DNA of 64,000 nucleotides from an uncultured Dorea sp. (GTDB lineage: Bacteria > Bacillota > Clostridia > Lachnospirales > Lachnospiraceae): positions 19,402 through 83,401 of the forward strand of contig CAJTOH010000015.1 of assembly GCA_910577685.1 (NCBI GenBank). The letters run 5' to 3'. The notes below the pieces were generated by a model. That model saw only the letters and a list, made by a program, of their open reading frames with translations, was not told the origin of the DNA and made no database searches. Position numbers and translations under genes: made by a program. This document shows, one piece after another, positions 26,899-35,612 of this stretch. Each line of letters begins with the position of its first letter. The stretch's first letter is position 1.

Positions 26899-26943
26899 AA
26901 AAGGGGACGCTGCAAAATCCACCATTTTGCAGCGTCCCCTTTT
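26899..26943. terminator. bidirectional terminator between convergent genes
   Basis: A perfect 20-bp inverted repeat (arms 26899-26918 and 26924-26943) with a 5-nt CCACC loop; one end supplies a T-run on the plus strand and the other on the minus strand. It lies between apbE and the Tyr/Asn/Gln-rich membrane-protein gene. Confidence 0.9.
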
Positions 26944-26952
26944 ATCTGTAAA

Positions 26953-27621
26953 TTAATAATAAAAATTCCCGGCTCTAAAGAGTATAGATCCAAACAACGC
27001 AATGAAAATAATATAAATGACTAACACGACACCCATAATAACCAACTGTGCGCGACAGAAATTCCTGCGGTTCACATTGGTCGTCTTGCTAAACGCCCAC
27101 ACAAAATAAATGATGATACCAAAGCACGGAATCATTGCTACCAACAGGGTAAGAAGCCACTCCCCCATTGTCATGGGAGACGTATCCTGTCCTGGTTCAT
27201 ACGTCTGATCGTACTGATTGCCGGTATTATAGTTATAGTTGTCCTGATAATTATAACCATTGTTCTGACTATAATTCGAGTTGTAATTCTGGTTATAGTT
27301 CTGATTCTGGCCATAATTCTGATTATAATTCTGGTTGTAATTATAACCGCTGTTCTGGCTGTTGGACCCCTGCTGGCCATACTGATAGCCATTATTCTGC
27401 TGATTGTTGTCATACGTGTTCTGACCGGTATATGAATACTGCTGGGAATAGTCCGGCTGCACACCTGCGTTCGGGTCCGTATACTTGCCGGCCGTATCCG
27501 AAGCCTTGACCGGCTGCTGGCCGGCCGCCGCATCAGCGCCTGACTTCCCTGTATTTGAATTGTCTGCTGATGTGGTTAAGCCGTCATTCTCCTTTGGTGT
27601 ATTATCGTAATTATTTTCCAT
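26953..27621 (-). CDS. Tyr/Asn/Gln-rich protein with C-terminal membrane domain
   Basis: A 222-residue protein. The first 150 residues are low-complexity, hydrophilic and dominated by Asn, Gln, Tyr and Gly (repeats such as NYNQNYNQNYGQNQ). The last 70 hold two membrane helices (MGEWLLTLLVAMIPCFGIIIYFVWAF and QLVIMGVVLVIYIIFIALFG) in the pattern of small DUF4190/DUF4870-type proteins. The ATG at 27621 has GAGGAGG seven bases upstream; a longer open frame lacks a binding site. The repetitive N-terminus may be cytoplasmic and prone to self-assembly. Function unknown. Confidence 0.8.
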   Translation of the reverse strand: MENNYDNTPKENDGLTTSADNSNTGKSGADAAAGQQPVKASDTAGKYTDPNAGVQPDYSQQYSYTGQNTYDNNQQNNGYQYGQQGSNSQNSGYNYNQNYNQNYGQNQNYNQNYNSNYSQNNGYNYQDNYNYNTGNQYDQTYEPGQDTSPMTMGEWLLTLLVAMIPCFGIIIYFVWAFSKTTNVNRRNFCRAQLVIMGVVLVIYIIFIALFGSILFRAGNFYY

Positions 27622-27755
27622 TGTATAACCTCCTCGTACTGCTCTGATTACTTTATTATTCATTTTAACACGGAAATGATATAATTTCAATCAATAAACG
27701 GCTTATGACCGCGGTAAACGTAACAGTTTAACGTAAACAGGGCGTCGCCCTCTCC

Positions 27756-28028
27756 ATGCCTGTCAAACTTCTAATACCGAAAACCTGCAACGCCCGCATT
27801 AAAAAACTTGTGGAAACCAAACGGCCCATTATCGAAATTGCCTATGAAGCGCATTATGATTCACAGCAGGCTTTCACATTAGCTTTCAGACAACTATATG
27901 GATGTACGCCTAATATTTATAGGAAAAACGGCATGTTCTATCCTAAACAATCGAAGATCGGCATGATAAGTCCGCTTAACGGATATTCATTCATTTATTA
28001 TTGGGCAGGAGGTAAATTAACAGCATGA
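27756..28028 (+). pseudogene. truncated AraC-family regulator remnant
   Basis: An open frame of 90 codons whose middle (IIEIAYEAHYDSQQAFTLAFRQLYGCTPNIYRK) is the second helix-turn-helix and signature of an AraC-type regulator. The first helix-turn-helix and any effector domain are missing, so it is judged to be a remnant. Its last codons overlap the clpP start, and the clpP ribosome binding site lies inside it. Base composition is AT-richer than the flanking genes, as for clpP. It could still be translated as a short peptide, but independent DNA binding seems unlikely. Confidence 0.7.
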
Positions 28029-28615
28029 GCACAATTCCTTATGTTATTGAACAAACAAGCCGCGGAGAACGTAGTTATGATATTTTTTCAAGATTATTGT
28101 CCGACAGAATTATTTTTTTAGGAGAAGAAGTGAGCGAGGTTTCAGCAAGTTTAATTATTGCACAAATGTTGTTTTTAGAATCGCAAGACCCGGAAAAAGA
28201 CATTCAATTATACATAAATAGTCCTGGAGGTTCCGTTTCATCGGGTCTTGCTATATATGACACAATGCAATATATCAAATGCGATGTTTCTACGATTTGT
28301 ATCGGTCTTGCCGCCAGCTTTGGAGCGTTTTTATTGGCGGGAGGCACAAAAGGGAAACGATTTGCTTTGCCTAACGCAGAAATTATGATACATCAGCCTG
28401 CTATTCATGGAAACGGAATCCAAGGGCAGGCAGCCGATATAAAAATTACATCCGACCACATACAAAAAAGCAAAGAACGATTAAATACTATTTTAGCAGA
28501 AAATACTGGTAAAAATATTGATGAGATTTCTATTGCTACGGATCGAGATAATTATATGACGGCAAAAGAAGCGGTGGATTTTGGCTTGATTGATAAAATT
28601 ATAGATAAGCGTTGA
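28025..28615 (+). CDS. clpP: ATP-dependent Clp protease proteolytic subunit (solo copy)
   Basis: A 196-residue serine protease with the full catalytic triad: Ser in GLAASFGAF, His in MIHQP and Asp in TDRDNYM. ClpP forms two stacked heptameric rings and needs a Clp ATPase for protein degradation. No ClpX or ClpC gene is nearby, and this is probably a second, accessory copy. GGAGG lies about twelve bases before the ATG inside the AraC remnant. The gene is clearly AT-richer than its surroundings and is on the opposite strand to the neighbouring operons, signs of horizontal acquisition. Confidence 0.93.
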   Translation: MSTIPYVIEQTSRGERSYDIFSRLLSDRIIFLGEEVSEVSASLIIAQMLFLESQDPEKDIQLYINSPGGSVSSGLAIYDTMQYIKCDVSTICIGLAASFGAFLLAGGTKGKRFALPNAEIMIHQPAIHGNGIQGQAADIKITSDHIQKSKERLNTILAENTGKNIDEISIATDRDNYMTAKEAVDFGLIDKIIDKR

Positions 28616-28648
28616 TTTTATACAGATCTGGAAACGGCGGGCCGGAAA

Positions 28649-28786
28649 TCACACAAACAGGTTCCCGGTCATATCCCCTTTCACTTTTATGTCCCACACA
28701 TTCCTCTCCGCCACATCCCGTACATTCTCCAATCCCATGTTCGTGATGTTTGCATCTAAATCCGGCTTATTTGATAATATTATCAT
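28649..28786 (-). CDS. possible small ORF of 45 residues, unassigned
   Basis: An ATG-initiated frame (starting MIILSNKPDLDANITNMG and ending KGDMTGNLFV) with codon use resembling the host genes rather than clpP. No good ribosome binding site precedes it. It starts 15 bp after the DUF2752 stop codon. It may be a genuine small gene or the surviving C-terminus of a gene cut by the clpP insertion. No function recognised. Confidence 0.3.
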   Translation of the reverse strand: MIILSNKPDLDANITNMGLENVRDVAERNVWDIKVKGDMTGNLFV

Positions 28787-28801
28787 TTTGGCAGTAAAAA
28801 T

Positions 28802-29254
28802 TCATATCTTCTTTAAAAACCAAATTAAATTTCTCTCATAATAATTCATAGGCGGTCTGTCCGGAAAATAACGCATCATTCTCCACACATAAAACAAGAT
28901 CATAAGAATAAAAAGAACCGCCAGAAACCTCTTCATCCAAATACCCGTCTTACGCCTCCGAATATACCGATTCCATCCAAATACCCCTGCATAGACAGCA
29001 ATAGGATAGATCATAGGATGTATCTCATACGCCCCCGCAAAATCAAACCTAAGAAGCCGTAAGCCCGCCCTCGTAAGCCCGCACCCCGGACATGGAAATC
29101 CTGTAACGGCCACCATTGGACATAAACTATACAAAAAATATTTTCCAAATACAAAATAGGCGATTACTAATATAATCGCCCATTTTATATCTTTCATATC
29201 ATTCACTAACAATTCGAAAGCATCCCGCACAATCTGCCTGAAAGTCCGTTTCAT
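28802..29254 (-). CDS. DUF2752 membrane protein
   Basis: About 150 residues with three or four predicted membrane helices and the hallmark DUF2752 motif FPCPGCGLTRAGL near residue 55, containing paired cysteines. The ATG at 29254 is preferred (start of MKRTFRQIV); one at 29269 is possible. The gene begins 38 bp after the rnfB stop and is co-directional, so it may be the last gene of the Rnf transcript. The family has no firm function. Confidence 0.8.
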   Translation of the reverse strand: MKRTFRQIVRDAFELLVNDMKDIKWAIILVIAYFVFGKYFLYSLCPMVAVTGFPCPGCGLTRAGLRLLRFDFAGAYEIHPMIYPIAVYAGVFGWNRYIRRRKTGIWMKRFLAVLFILMILFYVWRMMRYFPDRPPMNYYERNLIWFLKKI

Positions 29255-29292
29255 ATGCAACACTTCCATTCTTCGATGATCTCCCGGCGCGC

Positions 29293-30084
29293 CTACATAA
29301 TGATCTTCTTCGGACACTTCTCCGCACACTTGCCGCAATCCGTACATTTCTCCGGATCAATATGCGCAACGTTGCCTTCTACCTTGATCGCATCGGATTC
29401 ACAGACCTTCTCGCACATCTTACAGCCAATACATCCAACGGAACAAGCCTTCATCACGTCTTTACCCTTATCCCTGGAACTGCACTGCACCAGATGCTTC
29501 TGGTCATACGGCACAAGCTCGATAAGCTTCTTCGGACATACGGCGATACACTTGCCGCACGCCTTACAAGCATCCTTATCCACAACGGCAACCCCGTCCA
29601 CGATATGGATCGCATCAAACGGGCAGGCCTTCACACAGCTTCCCTCGCCGAGACATCCGTAATTACAGGACTTCGGTCCCCCCGCCTGCATCATGTTGAC
29701 CATAATACAGTCGTTCAGGCCGTGATACTCATAGTCCCTGCCCGCCTTATCGCAGGTTCCCCCGCACTTGACAAACGCCACCTGACGCGCCTTAGAGCCG
29801 GCTTCCACACCCATGATAGCCCCGATCTTCTCCGCTACCGGCGCGCCTCCTACCGGGCACGCCCCGATCTCCGCCTCGCCCTTGACGATCGCGGCGGCAA
29901 GACCGGAACATCCTGCATAACCGCATCCGCCGCAGTTATTCCCCGGGAGCACGCCTGTAATGGCCTCCTCCCTCTCGTCTACTTCTACCGCAAATTTCTT
30001 GCCTGCGACTCCTAGGAACACACCGATGAACAAACCGGTGCCGCCCACGATCACAGCAGCAATGATAATACCTGTAACACTCAT
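29293..30084 (-). CDS. rnfB: Rnf complex iron-sulfur subunit RnfB
   Basis: A 263-residue subunit with an N-terminal membrane anchor (residues 5-25), a Cys-rich 4Fe4S domain (NNCGGCGYAGC) and several ferredoxin-type clusters: CVKACPF, CKACGKCIAVCP, CIGCKMCEKVC and CTDCGKCAEKCP. It receives electrons from reduced ferredoxin and passes them into the Rnf complex, which couples ferredoxin:NAD+ electron transfer to Na+ or H+ export. It is the last rnf gene in the order C-D-G-E-A-B typical of Clostridia. Confidence 0.97.
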   Translation of the reverse strand: MSVTGIIIAAVIVGGTGLFIGVFLGVAGKKFAVEVDEREEAITGVLPGNNCGGCGYAGCSGLAAAIVKGEAEIGACPVGGAPVAEKIGAIMGVEAGSKARQVAFVKCGGTCDKAGRDYEYHGLNDCIMVNMMQAGGPKSCNYGCLGEGSCVKACPFDAIHIVDGVAVVDKDACKACGKCIAVCPKKLIELVPYDQKHLVQCSSRDKGKDVMKACSVGCIGCKMCEKVCESDAIKVEGNVAHIDPEKCTDCGKCAEKCPKKIIM

Positions 30085-30096
30085 CGTTTGCCCCTC

Positions 30097-30672
30097 CTAT
30101 ATCAGTCCTGAGAATCCACAGAACGCAATCGCCATAAGAGTAGCTGTCACCAGCACGATCGGCGTCCCCTGGAAGGACTCTGAAATGTCATTGTATTCGA
30201 TCTTCTCACGGATTCCCGCCATGATCACGATAGCGATCAGGAAACCGATAGATGTTCCGATACCATAGATCACGCCCTGAAGAATACTATACTCTTTCTG
30301 CACGTTGGTCAATGCAACTCCGAGTACGGCGCAGTTCGTCGTGATCAGCGGCAGGTACACGCCCAACGCGTTATAAAGCGGCGGCATAGCCTTCTTAAGG
30401 AACATCTCTACAAACTGAACCAGCGCCGCAATAATCAGGATGAACACAATCGTCTGCAAATATTCAAATCCCAGCGGCGACAATATAAACTTATAGATCA
30501 GACCCGTGACCAGTGATGCGATCGTGATAACGAACACAACCGCCCCGCCCATGCCGGCCGCCGTATCTACCTTCTTGGATACGCCGAGGAACGGGCAGAT
30601 TCCCAAGAACTGGCTGAGTACAACGTTATTCACAAGGGCCGATCCAATCGCAATAATCAATAATTCTTTCAT
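30097..30672 (-). CDS. rnfA: Rnf complex membrane subunit RnfA
   Basis: A 191-residue protein with six predicted transmembrane helices and the family start LIIAIGSALVNNVVLSQFLGICPFLGVS, where a conserved cysteine helps bind the intramembrane iron-sulfur centre shared with RnfE. It lies 12-13 bp from both rnfB and rnfE. It forms part of the ion-translocating membrane core. Length and motifs are typical. Confidence 0.97.
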   Translation of the reverse strand: MKELLIIAIGSALVNNVVLSQFLGICPFLGVSKKVDTAAGMGGAVVFVITIASLVTGLIYKFILSPLGFEYLQTIVFILIIAALVQFVEMFLKKAMPPLYNALGVYLPLITTNCAVLGVALTNVQKEYSILQGVIYGIGTSIGFLIAIVIMAGIREKIEYNDISESFQGTPIVLVTATLMAIAFCGFSGLI

Positions 30673-30685
30673 CTATGCACCCCTC

Positions 30686-31411
30686 CTACTTTTCATTTCC
30701 CGTCGGGAAAACCTTACCGCTGCACGCGCCGTTGCCGCAGGAAGCGCATCCTTCTTGGCATCCCGCCGACTCTACGACCTTCTTGCCCTTCTTAGCCGCA
30801 TTGATCTTCACCTTGTTCTGCAAAGCCACAAGGAATGCAAGCACCAGAAACGCTCCCGGCGGAAGGATGAAGATGGTAACAGGCACGTAGCCGCCCTTTC
30901 CTGCAGCAGCGTCCGCAAGAGGCAGAATCTGCTGTCCGAAAATCGCGCCCGTACCGATCAACTCACGGACAATACCGATCGCAGCCAGCCCCACGGTAAA
31001 TCCAAGCCCCATACCGATACCGTCGAAAATGGACGGCAGTACAGGATTCTTGGAGGCATAACTCTCTGCGCGGCCAAGGATGATACAGTTTACCACTATC
31101 AGAGGAATGTACAGTCCGAGGGAAGCATACAAACTAGGGACAAAACCTTCCAAAAGGAACTGCACAATCGTTACGAATGAAGCCACGACTACGATAAACG
31201 CCGGCATCCTGACGGAATCCGGGATAATCTTACGCAGCATAGAAATCAGCATATTTGACAGCACAAGCACGACCGTCGTAGACAGTCCCATACCTACGCC
31301 GTTCACGGCGGACGTGGTTACCGCCAGGGTCGGACACATACCCAACATCAGCACGAAGGTAGGGTTTTCTTTGACCAGACCGTTATAAATTCTTTCGGCA
31401 CAATTATTCAT
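30686..31411 (-). CDS. rnfE: Rnf complex membrane subunit RnfE
   Basis: A 241-residue protein homologous to RnfA with six predicted helices and the family motif NPTFVLMLGMCPTLAVTTSAVNG carrying the cluster-binding cysteine. Its C-terminus has an additional Cys-rich tail (CQEGCASCGNGACSG, about residues 218-232), an uncommon extension that could bind metal. It lies between rnfG and rnfA with short gaps. Confidence 0.96.
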   Translation of the reverse strand: MNNCAERIYNGLVKENPTFVLMLGMCPTLAVTTSAVNGVGMGLSTTVVLVLSNMLISMLRKIIPDSVRMPAFIVVVASFVTIVQFLLEGFVPSLYASLGLYIPLIVVNCIILGRAESYASKNPVLPSIFDGIGMGLGFTVGLAAIGIVRELIGTGAIFGQQILPLADAAAGKGGYVPVTIFILPPGAFLVLAFLVALQNKVKINAAKKGKKVVESAGCQEGCASCGNGACSGKVFPTGNEK

Positions 31412-31423
31412 CTTTCTACCTCC

Positions 31424-32005
31424 CTATTGAAATGCAGCCTGATAATATCCAAGCGCAGCGTTGACAGCCCCCGTCACGGATCTTGACGTGATGGTCGCGC
31501 CGCTTAACGCGTCGATAGGCTCGCCGTCCCCGCCGTCCTTGGATACCACAAACTTCTCCGTCTGTTTTCCTTCATATTGTCCATAGAACGCAGGCTCCGC
31601 AGCCTTCATTCCAAGTCCCGCCGTCTCGTTGATCGACAGGATGGAAACGCCGTTCACCGTGCCGTCGCTGGTGATTCCCACAGTAACCTGAATGCTTCCG
31701 CCGAATCCGTCTTTGTCCGTCGCAGTAACAACATAACCCGCGTCGCCTACGGTACAGGCCTCGTCAATGGTACCGTTTACGCCCATGTCCTTAAGCGCCT
31801 GATCGGCAGCAGCCGTATCAATCTCTACCTGCTCAAAATCATTGATGTCCGCCTCCGGAAACACCATCTGCCACGCCTCTTTCTTCGCGTTCTCCTTCGC
31901 CTGGGCAATAGGAGCTTTCGTGACCTCGTACACCAGCCCCAGACCAAGCCCTGCGACCAGTGTGATTACCGTCAGAATCAATGTATTTTTTACTATTTTA
32001 TTCAT
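31424..32005 (-). CDS. rnfG: Rnf complex FMN-binding subunit RnfG
   Basis: A 193-residue protein with one N-terminal membrane helix and an external FMN-binding domain. The flavinylation motif DALSGAT (165-171) matches the ApbE target consensus DxxSGAT, so FMN is probably attached to Thr171. It relays electrons through the complex. Its ATG overlaps the rnfD stop codon (TAATG). The modifying enzyme is encoded in the same window. Confidence 0.96.
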   Translation of the reverse strand: MNKIVKNTLILTVITLVAGLGLGLVYEVTKAPIAQAKENAKKEAWQMVFPEADINDFEQVEIDTAAADQALKDMGVNGTIDEACTVGDAGYVVTATDKDGFGGSIQVTVGITSDGTVNGVSILSINETAGLGMKAAEPAFYGQYEGKQTEKFVVSKDGGDGEPIDALSGATITSRSVTGAVNAALGYYQAAFQ

Positions 32006-32955
32006 TATTTCTCTCCTCCTTTACCAAATGGTTTTGGAAGAGTAACCCTTTCGATCAACGGAACTAAAAGGTTACTGATGATGATCGCATAAGATACGCC
32101 TTCCGCAGAACCGCCGAAAAGACGGAACAGGCCTGTCAGGATACCAAGAAGCATACCGTAGACAATCTGCCCTTTCTTCGTAATCGGCGACGTAACATAA
32201 TCGGTCGCCATGAACCATGCGCCGAGCATCAGACCGCCTCCGCAAAGATGAGCGGTAATATACTGCGGGTCAAAGAATCCTACTTCCGGATTCGCAAACT
32301 GGCCGAAGATACCGATAAATACCACAAACGTAGCAATATATGTACCAGGAATCCGAAGATCGATAATACCCGTCATAATCAGGAAAATCGCTCCGGCCAC
32401 AACGGCGATCACAGACGTCTCTCCAATGGTTCCCGGAATCCGCCCGATCAGCATGCTCATGCTGTCCACCATCTCTCCGCTCTTTAACTGCGCCAGCGGG
32501 GTCGGTCCCGTCACGCCGTCATAGACGAAGGTAGTCATCTGGCTGGTAAATGAAATCAGCAGGAAACATCTTGCTCCAAGGGCAGGGTTCATGAAGTTCT
32601 GCCCAAGCCCTCCGAAGAGCTGCTTCACGATCAGGATCGCGAAGATACCGCCGAGTACGCCCATCCACCACGGCGCCGTCGGAGGCATGTTAAGGCCCAA
32701 AAGCAATCCGGTAACGACCGCACTGAAATCATTGACCGTTATCTTCTTATGCATTAATTTCTCGTATATATATTCTGTCAGAACCGCGGACGCCGTCGTA
32801 CAGAGCAGCATCACAAGGGCTGACACTCCAAAGTTCCATACGCCGAAAGCAGACGCCGGCAGGAGCGCAATCGTCACATAGAGCATGATATTGCTTGAAG
32901 TAACTTTGGAACGAATGTGTGGTGAAGATGACATTTTTAACTTGTTCTCACTCAC
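32005..32955 (-). CDS. rnfD: Rnf complex membrane subunit RnfD
   Basis: A 316-residue protein with about nine predicted helices and the NqrB/RnfD family motif TAPWWMGVLGGIFAILIVKQLFGGLGQNFMNPA region. The motif DGVTGPTPL (146-154) corresponds to the flavinylation site, with Thr152 as the likely FMN-linked residue and Pro where Ala is usual. The start is a GTG with GAGGTG seven bases upstream. It forms the ion-conducting core with RnfA and RnfE. Confidence 0.96.
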   Translation of the reverse strand: MSENKLKMSSSPHIRSKVTSSNIMLYVTIALLPASAFGVWNFGVSALVMLLCTTASAVLTEYIYEKLMHKKITVNDFSAVVTGLLLGLNMPPTAPWWMGVLGGIFAILIVKQLFGGLGQNFMNPALGARCFLLISFTSQMTTFVYDGVTGPTPLAQLKSGEMVDSMSMLIGRIPGTIGETSVIAVVAGAIFLIMTGIIDLRIPGTYIATFVVFIGIFGQFANPEVGFFDPQYITAHLCGGGLMLGAWFMATDYVTSPITKKGQIVYGMLLGILTGLFRLFGGSAEGVSYAIIISNLLVPLIERVTLPKPFGKGGEK

Positions 32956-32997
32956 GTTTGTTCACCTCTTCCTCTCTATTCATTTCTTAAAGTATTC

Positions 32998-34317
32998 TTA
33001 CTTCTTCTTACGGTTCGCCAACGCAATCTTTCTCATGGAACCAATCGCCTGCTTAAGCGGCCGCTTCGCCGGACACACAAAACTGCAGGAACCACATTCC
33101 ATACATTCCAGACCTTCGTGCTTCGTAAACGCCGCCTCGTCATGATGCTCCGCATAATCCGCAAGCCTTGACGGGATTAAACGGCTCGGACAGGCGTCCA
33201 CGCAGCGGCCGCAGTTAATACACGCCGTAGGCTCAAACTTTGCAACCTCGTCCTTCGTAAGGCAAAGGATGGAGGAAGACGTCTTCGTGATCGGCACATC
33301 CAAGGAAAACATGGAGAATCCCATCATAGGGCCTCCTGAAATCACCTTCTCGGGCTCGCTCTTATATCCGCCCGCCGCCTCGATTAACTCCGCCTGATTC
33401 AGACCAAACGGGACGCGGAAGTTCCCCGGCTCGTTCACAGCGTCGCCGCTTACGGTAGTCACACGCTCCATGGAGGGCTTTCCTTCCGCAACCGCCTCGT
33501 AGATACTGATCATCGTAGCCACGTTATCCACCACGCATCCTGCGTCCGCCGGAAGCATCGCAGAGTTGATTGCCCTTCCCGTCGTCGCGTAGATTAACTG
33601 ACGCTCGCCGCCCTGAGGGTACTTCGTCTTAAGCGCAAGCACTTCCATACGGGGCTCATCCTTGGTCAGCTCTTTTAATTTTTGGATACAATCCGGCTTA
33701 TTATCTTCTACGCCGAAGATACCCTTTGCATTGTCAAAGAGCTTGAGGATGATCTTCATACCGCCGACCAGCTTTTCCGGTACCTCCAGCATACACCTGT
33801 AATCCGCTGTGATATACGGCTCACACTCCGCACAGTTCGCTATAATATAATCAATCTTATCCGGCTCTTTCGGCGAGAGCTTTACTTTGGTGGGGAAACC
33901 TGCTCCTCCCATACCTACCACTCCGGCGTTGCCGATCGTGTTCAGTATCTCCTCTTTCGTCATCTCATCCAAAGGCTTAACAGCCGGATACTCCACCTCT
34001 TCGTACTCGCCGTCGTTCTCGATCACGATACTGTTCACGGTACCGCCCGTCGGATTCAAATGCAAAGCAATCGCTTTCACTTTCCCCGAAACCGACGCAT
34101 AGATCGGAGCAGACACAAACCCCCCGGCTTCTGCGATCAACTGGCCTTTTAAAACGCGGTCTCCAACTGCTACTACCGGATTGGCAGGAGCGCCTATATG
34201 CTGAGAAACCGGATACACCAGATCCCCTTTGGGTTTTACTTCGACAATCGCCTTATCCTTTGCCAGGCTCTTGCCGTCATCCGGGTGGATTCCACCCTTA
34301 AACGTTAACAATGCCAT
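32998..34317 (-). CDS. rnfC: Rnf complex NADH-binding subunit RnfC
   Basis: A 439-residue soluble subunit with an N-terminal lipoyl-like domain, the nucleotide-binding GMGGAGFPTKVKL motif, a SLBB region and two C-terminal ferredoxin clusters (CINCGRCVDACP and CMECGSCSFVCP). It exchanges electrons with NAD+/NADH. The preferred ATG at 34317 has AGGAAGG upstream; a longer frame adds 15 residues without family support. It is the first gene of the operon. Confidence 0.96.
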   Translation of the reverse strand: MALLTFKGGIHPDDGKSLAKDKAIVEVKPKGDLVYPVSQHIGAPANPVVAVGDRVLKGQLIAEAGGFVSAPIYASVSGKVKAIALHLNPTGGTVNSIVIENDGEYEEVEYPAVKPLDEMTKEEILNTIGNAGVVGMGGAGFPTKVKLSPKEPDKIDYIIANCAECEPYITADYRCMLEVPEKLVGGMKIILKLFDNAKGIFGVEDNKPDCIQKLKELTKDEPRMEVLALKTKYPQGGERQLIYATTGRAINSAMLPADAGCVVDNVATMISIYEAVAEGKPSMERVTTVSGDAVNEPGNFRVPFGLNQAELIEAAGGYKSEPEKVISGGPMMGFSMFSLDVPITKTSSSILCLTKDEVAKFEPTACINCGRCVDACPSRLIPSRLADYAEHHDEAAFTKHEGLECMECGSCSFVCPAKRPLKQAIGSMRKIALANRKKK

Positions 34318-34350
34318 CCCTTTATCCTTCCTTCCTATTTTCTCTTTATT

Positions 34351-34356
34351 ACTATA
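34351..34356 (-). promoter_or_regulatory. candidate -10 box for the rnf operon
   Basis: TATAGT on the minus strand about 34 bp before the rnfC start; the -35 position has no good match, so an activator may be needed or the true promoter lies elsewhere. Confidence 0.35.
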
Positions 34357-34468
34357 CAACAAAATCCCCTAATTATCTAGTAGATTCCAGTATTTCCTTG
34401 TACATTTACCCGAACATCTTGTCGAAATTTTAACGCATCCGATAATTGGAAATACAAACAAAAAACGT

Positions 34469-34500
34469 AAAAAAGATAGAGATCCCGCAGGACCCCTATC
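34469..34500 (-). terminator. rho-independent terminator after the S1-domain gene
   Basis: An 11-bp stem (arms 34475-34485 and 34490-34500, two G-U pairs on the minus strand) with a 4-nt loop and a T6 tail, 24 bp past the S1 gene stop. It insulates the housekeeping operon from rnf. Confidence 0.8.
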
Positions 34501-34523
34501 CCAATTATAGGCTGTCTGGCTTT

Positions 34524-35612
34524 TTATTCGGCATCGTCCGCAGATAACGGAGCCTCGGAAGAATTCTCCAAAACCTTCATACTGAGGCTGATCTTCTTCT
34601 CCGCAACATTCAAGTCTACAATCTTCGCCGTAATCTCCTGACCTACGGATAACACATCCGACGGCTTATCCACATGCGCCCTTGCAATCTGGGAAACATG
34701 AAGCAGCGCGTCCACTCCCGGCGCAAGCTCAATAAACGCGCCGAAATCTGTCATCCTTGCAACTCTTCCGTCAATCACCGTACCCACTGCAAAATGATCC
34801 GCAGCGTTAGCCCATGGATTGCTCTCCGGGAACTTCAGGCTGAGTGCAATCTTGGTCTCATGGATCTCCTTAATCATAATGTCCAGCTTCTCGCCGACCT
34901 TAAATACCTTCTTCGGATTCTCGACACGTCCCCAGGACATCTCTGAAATATGAAGCAGTCCGTCCACTCCTCCAAGATCCACAAACGCACCGAAATCCGT
35001 TACATTCTTAACAGTTCCTTCCATCCTGTCGCCAACCTGAATCCTTGCAAAAAGCTCTCTCTGCTTCTCAGCACGCTCCGCAACAAGCAGCTGCCTTCTG
35101 TCGCCGATTACACGGTTCCTTCTTGGATTGAACTCACTGATTACAAACTCAATTTCCTGTCCCTGATACTTACTCAGATCCTTCTCATAAGTATCGGAAA
35201 CCAGACTCGCAGGGATGAACACCCTTGCTTCTTCGACTACGACACTCAAACCGCCTCCGAGAATCTGCGCAACAGGAGCCTTCAGCACTTCGTGATTCTC
35301 ATACGCTTCCTTAAGTCTCTCATTACCCTTCTCGGCAGCAAGCCTCTTATACGTCAATAACACCTGACCTTCGCCATCATTAACCTTCAAGACCTTTGCA
35401 GTCATGGCGTCCCCCACTGACACCATTGTAGTCAGATCTGCATTCGTCTCGTTCGTATACTCGCTTCTTGTAATGATACCGTCTGCCTTGTAACCTATAT
35501 TCAAGATGATTTCATCGGGCTTCACATCGATGACAGTACCATCTACAACCTCTCCATTTCTTATTGTCTTGAAAGACTCTTCCAACATTTGTTCAAAAGT
35601 TAATTCTGACAT
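34524..35612 (-). CDS. S1 RNA-binding domain protein (30S ribosomal protein S1 type)
   Basis: A 362-residue protein with four S1 domains: residues about 18-85, 103-172, 190-257 and 275-345. The third and fourth carry the canonical TDFGAFVDLGGVDGLLHISE and TDFGAFIELAPGVDALLHVS patterns; the first two are divergent. It should bind mRNA at the small ribosomal subunit. The ATG at 35612 is preceded by GAGGAGG and overlaps the ispH end by 20 nt. In Clostridia ispH and S1 are often fused or adjacent, as here. Confidence 0.93.
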   Translation of the reverse strand: MSELTFEQMLEESFKTIRNGEVVDGTVIDVKPDEIILNIGYKADGIITRSEYTNETNADLTTMVSVGDAMTAKVLKVNDGEGQVLLTYKRLAAEKGNERLKEAYENHEVLKAPVAQILGGGLSVVVEEARVFIPASLVSDTYEKDLSKYQGQEIEFVISEFNPRRNRVIGDRRQLLVAERAEKQRELFARIQVGDRMEGTVKNVTDFGAFVDLGGVDGLLHISEMSWGRVENPKKVFKVGEKLDIMIKEIHETKIALSLKFPESNPWANAADHFAVGTVIDGRVARMTDFGAFIELAPGVDALLHVSQIARAHVDKPSDVLSVGQEITAKIVDLNVAEKKISLSMKVLENSSEAPLSADDAE

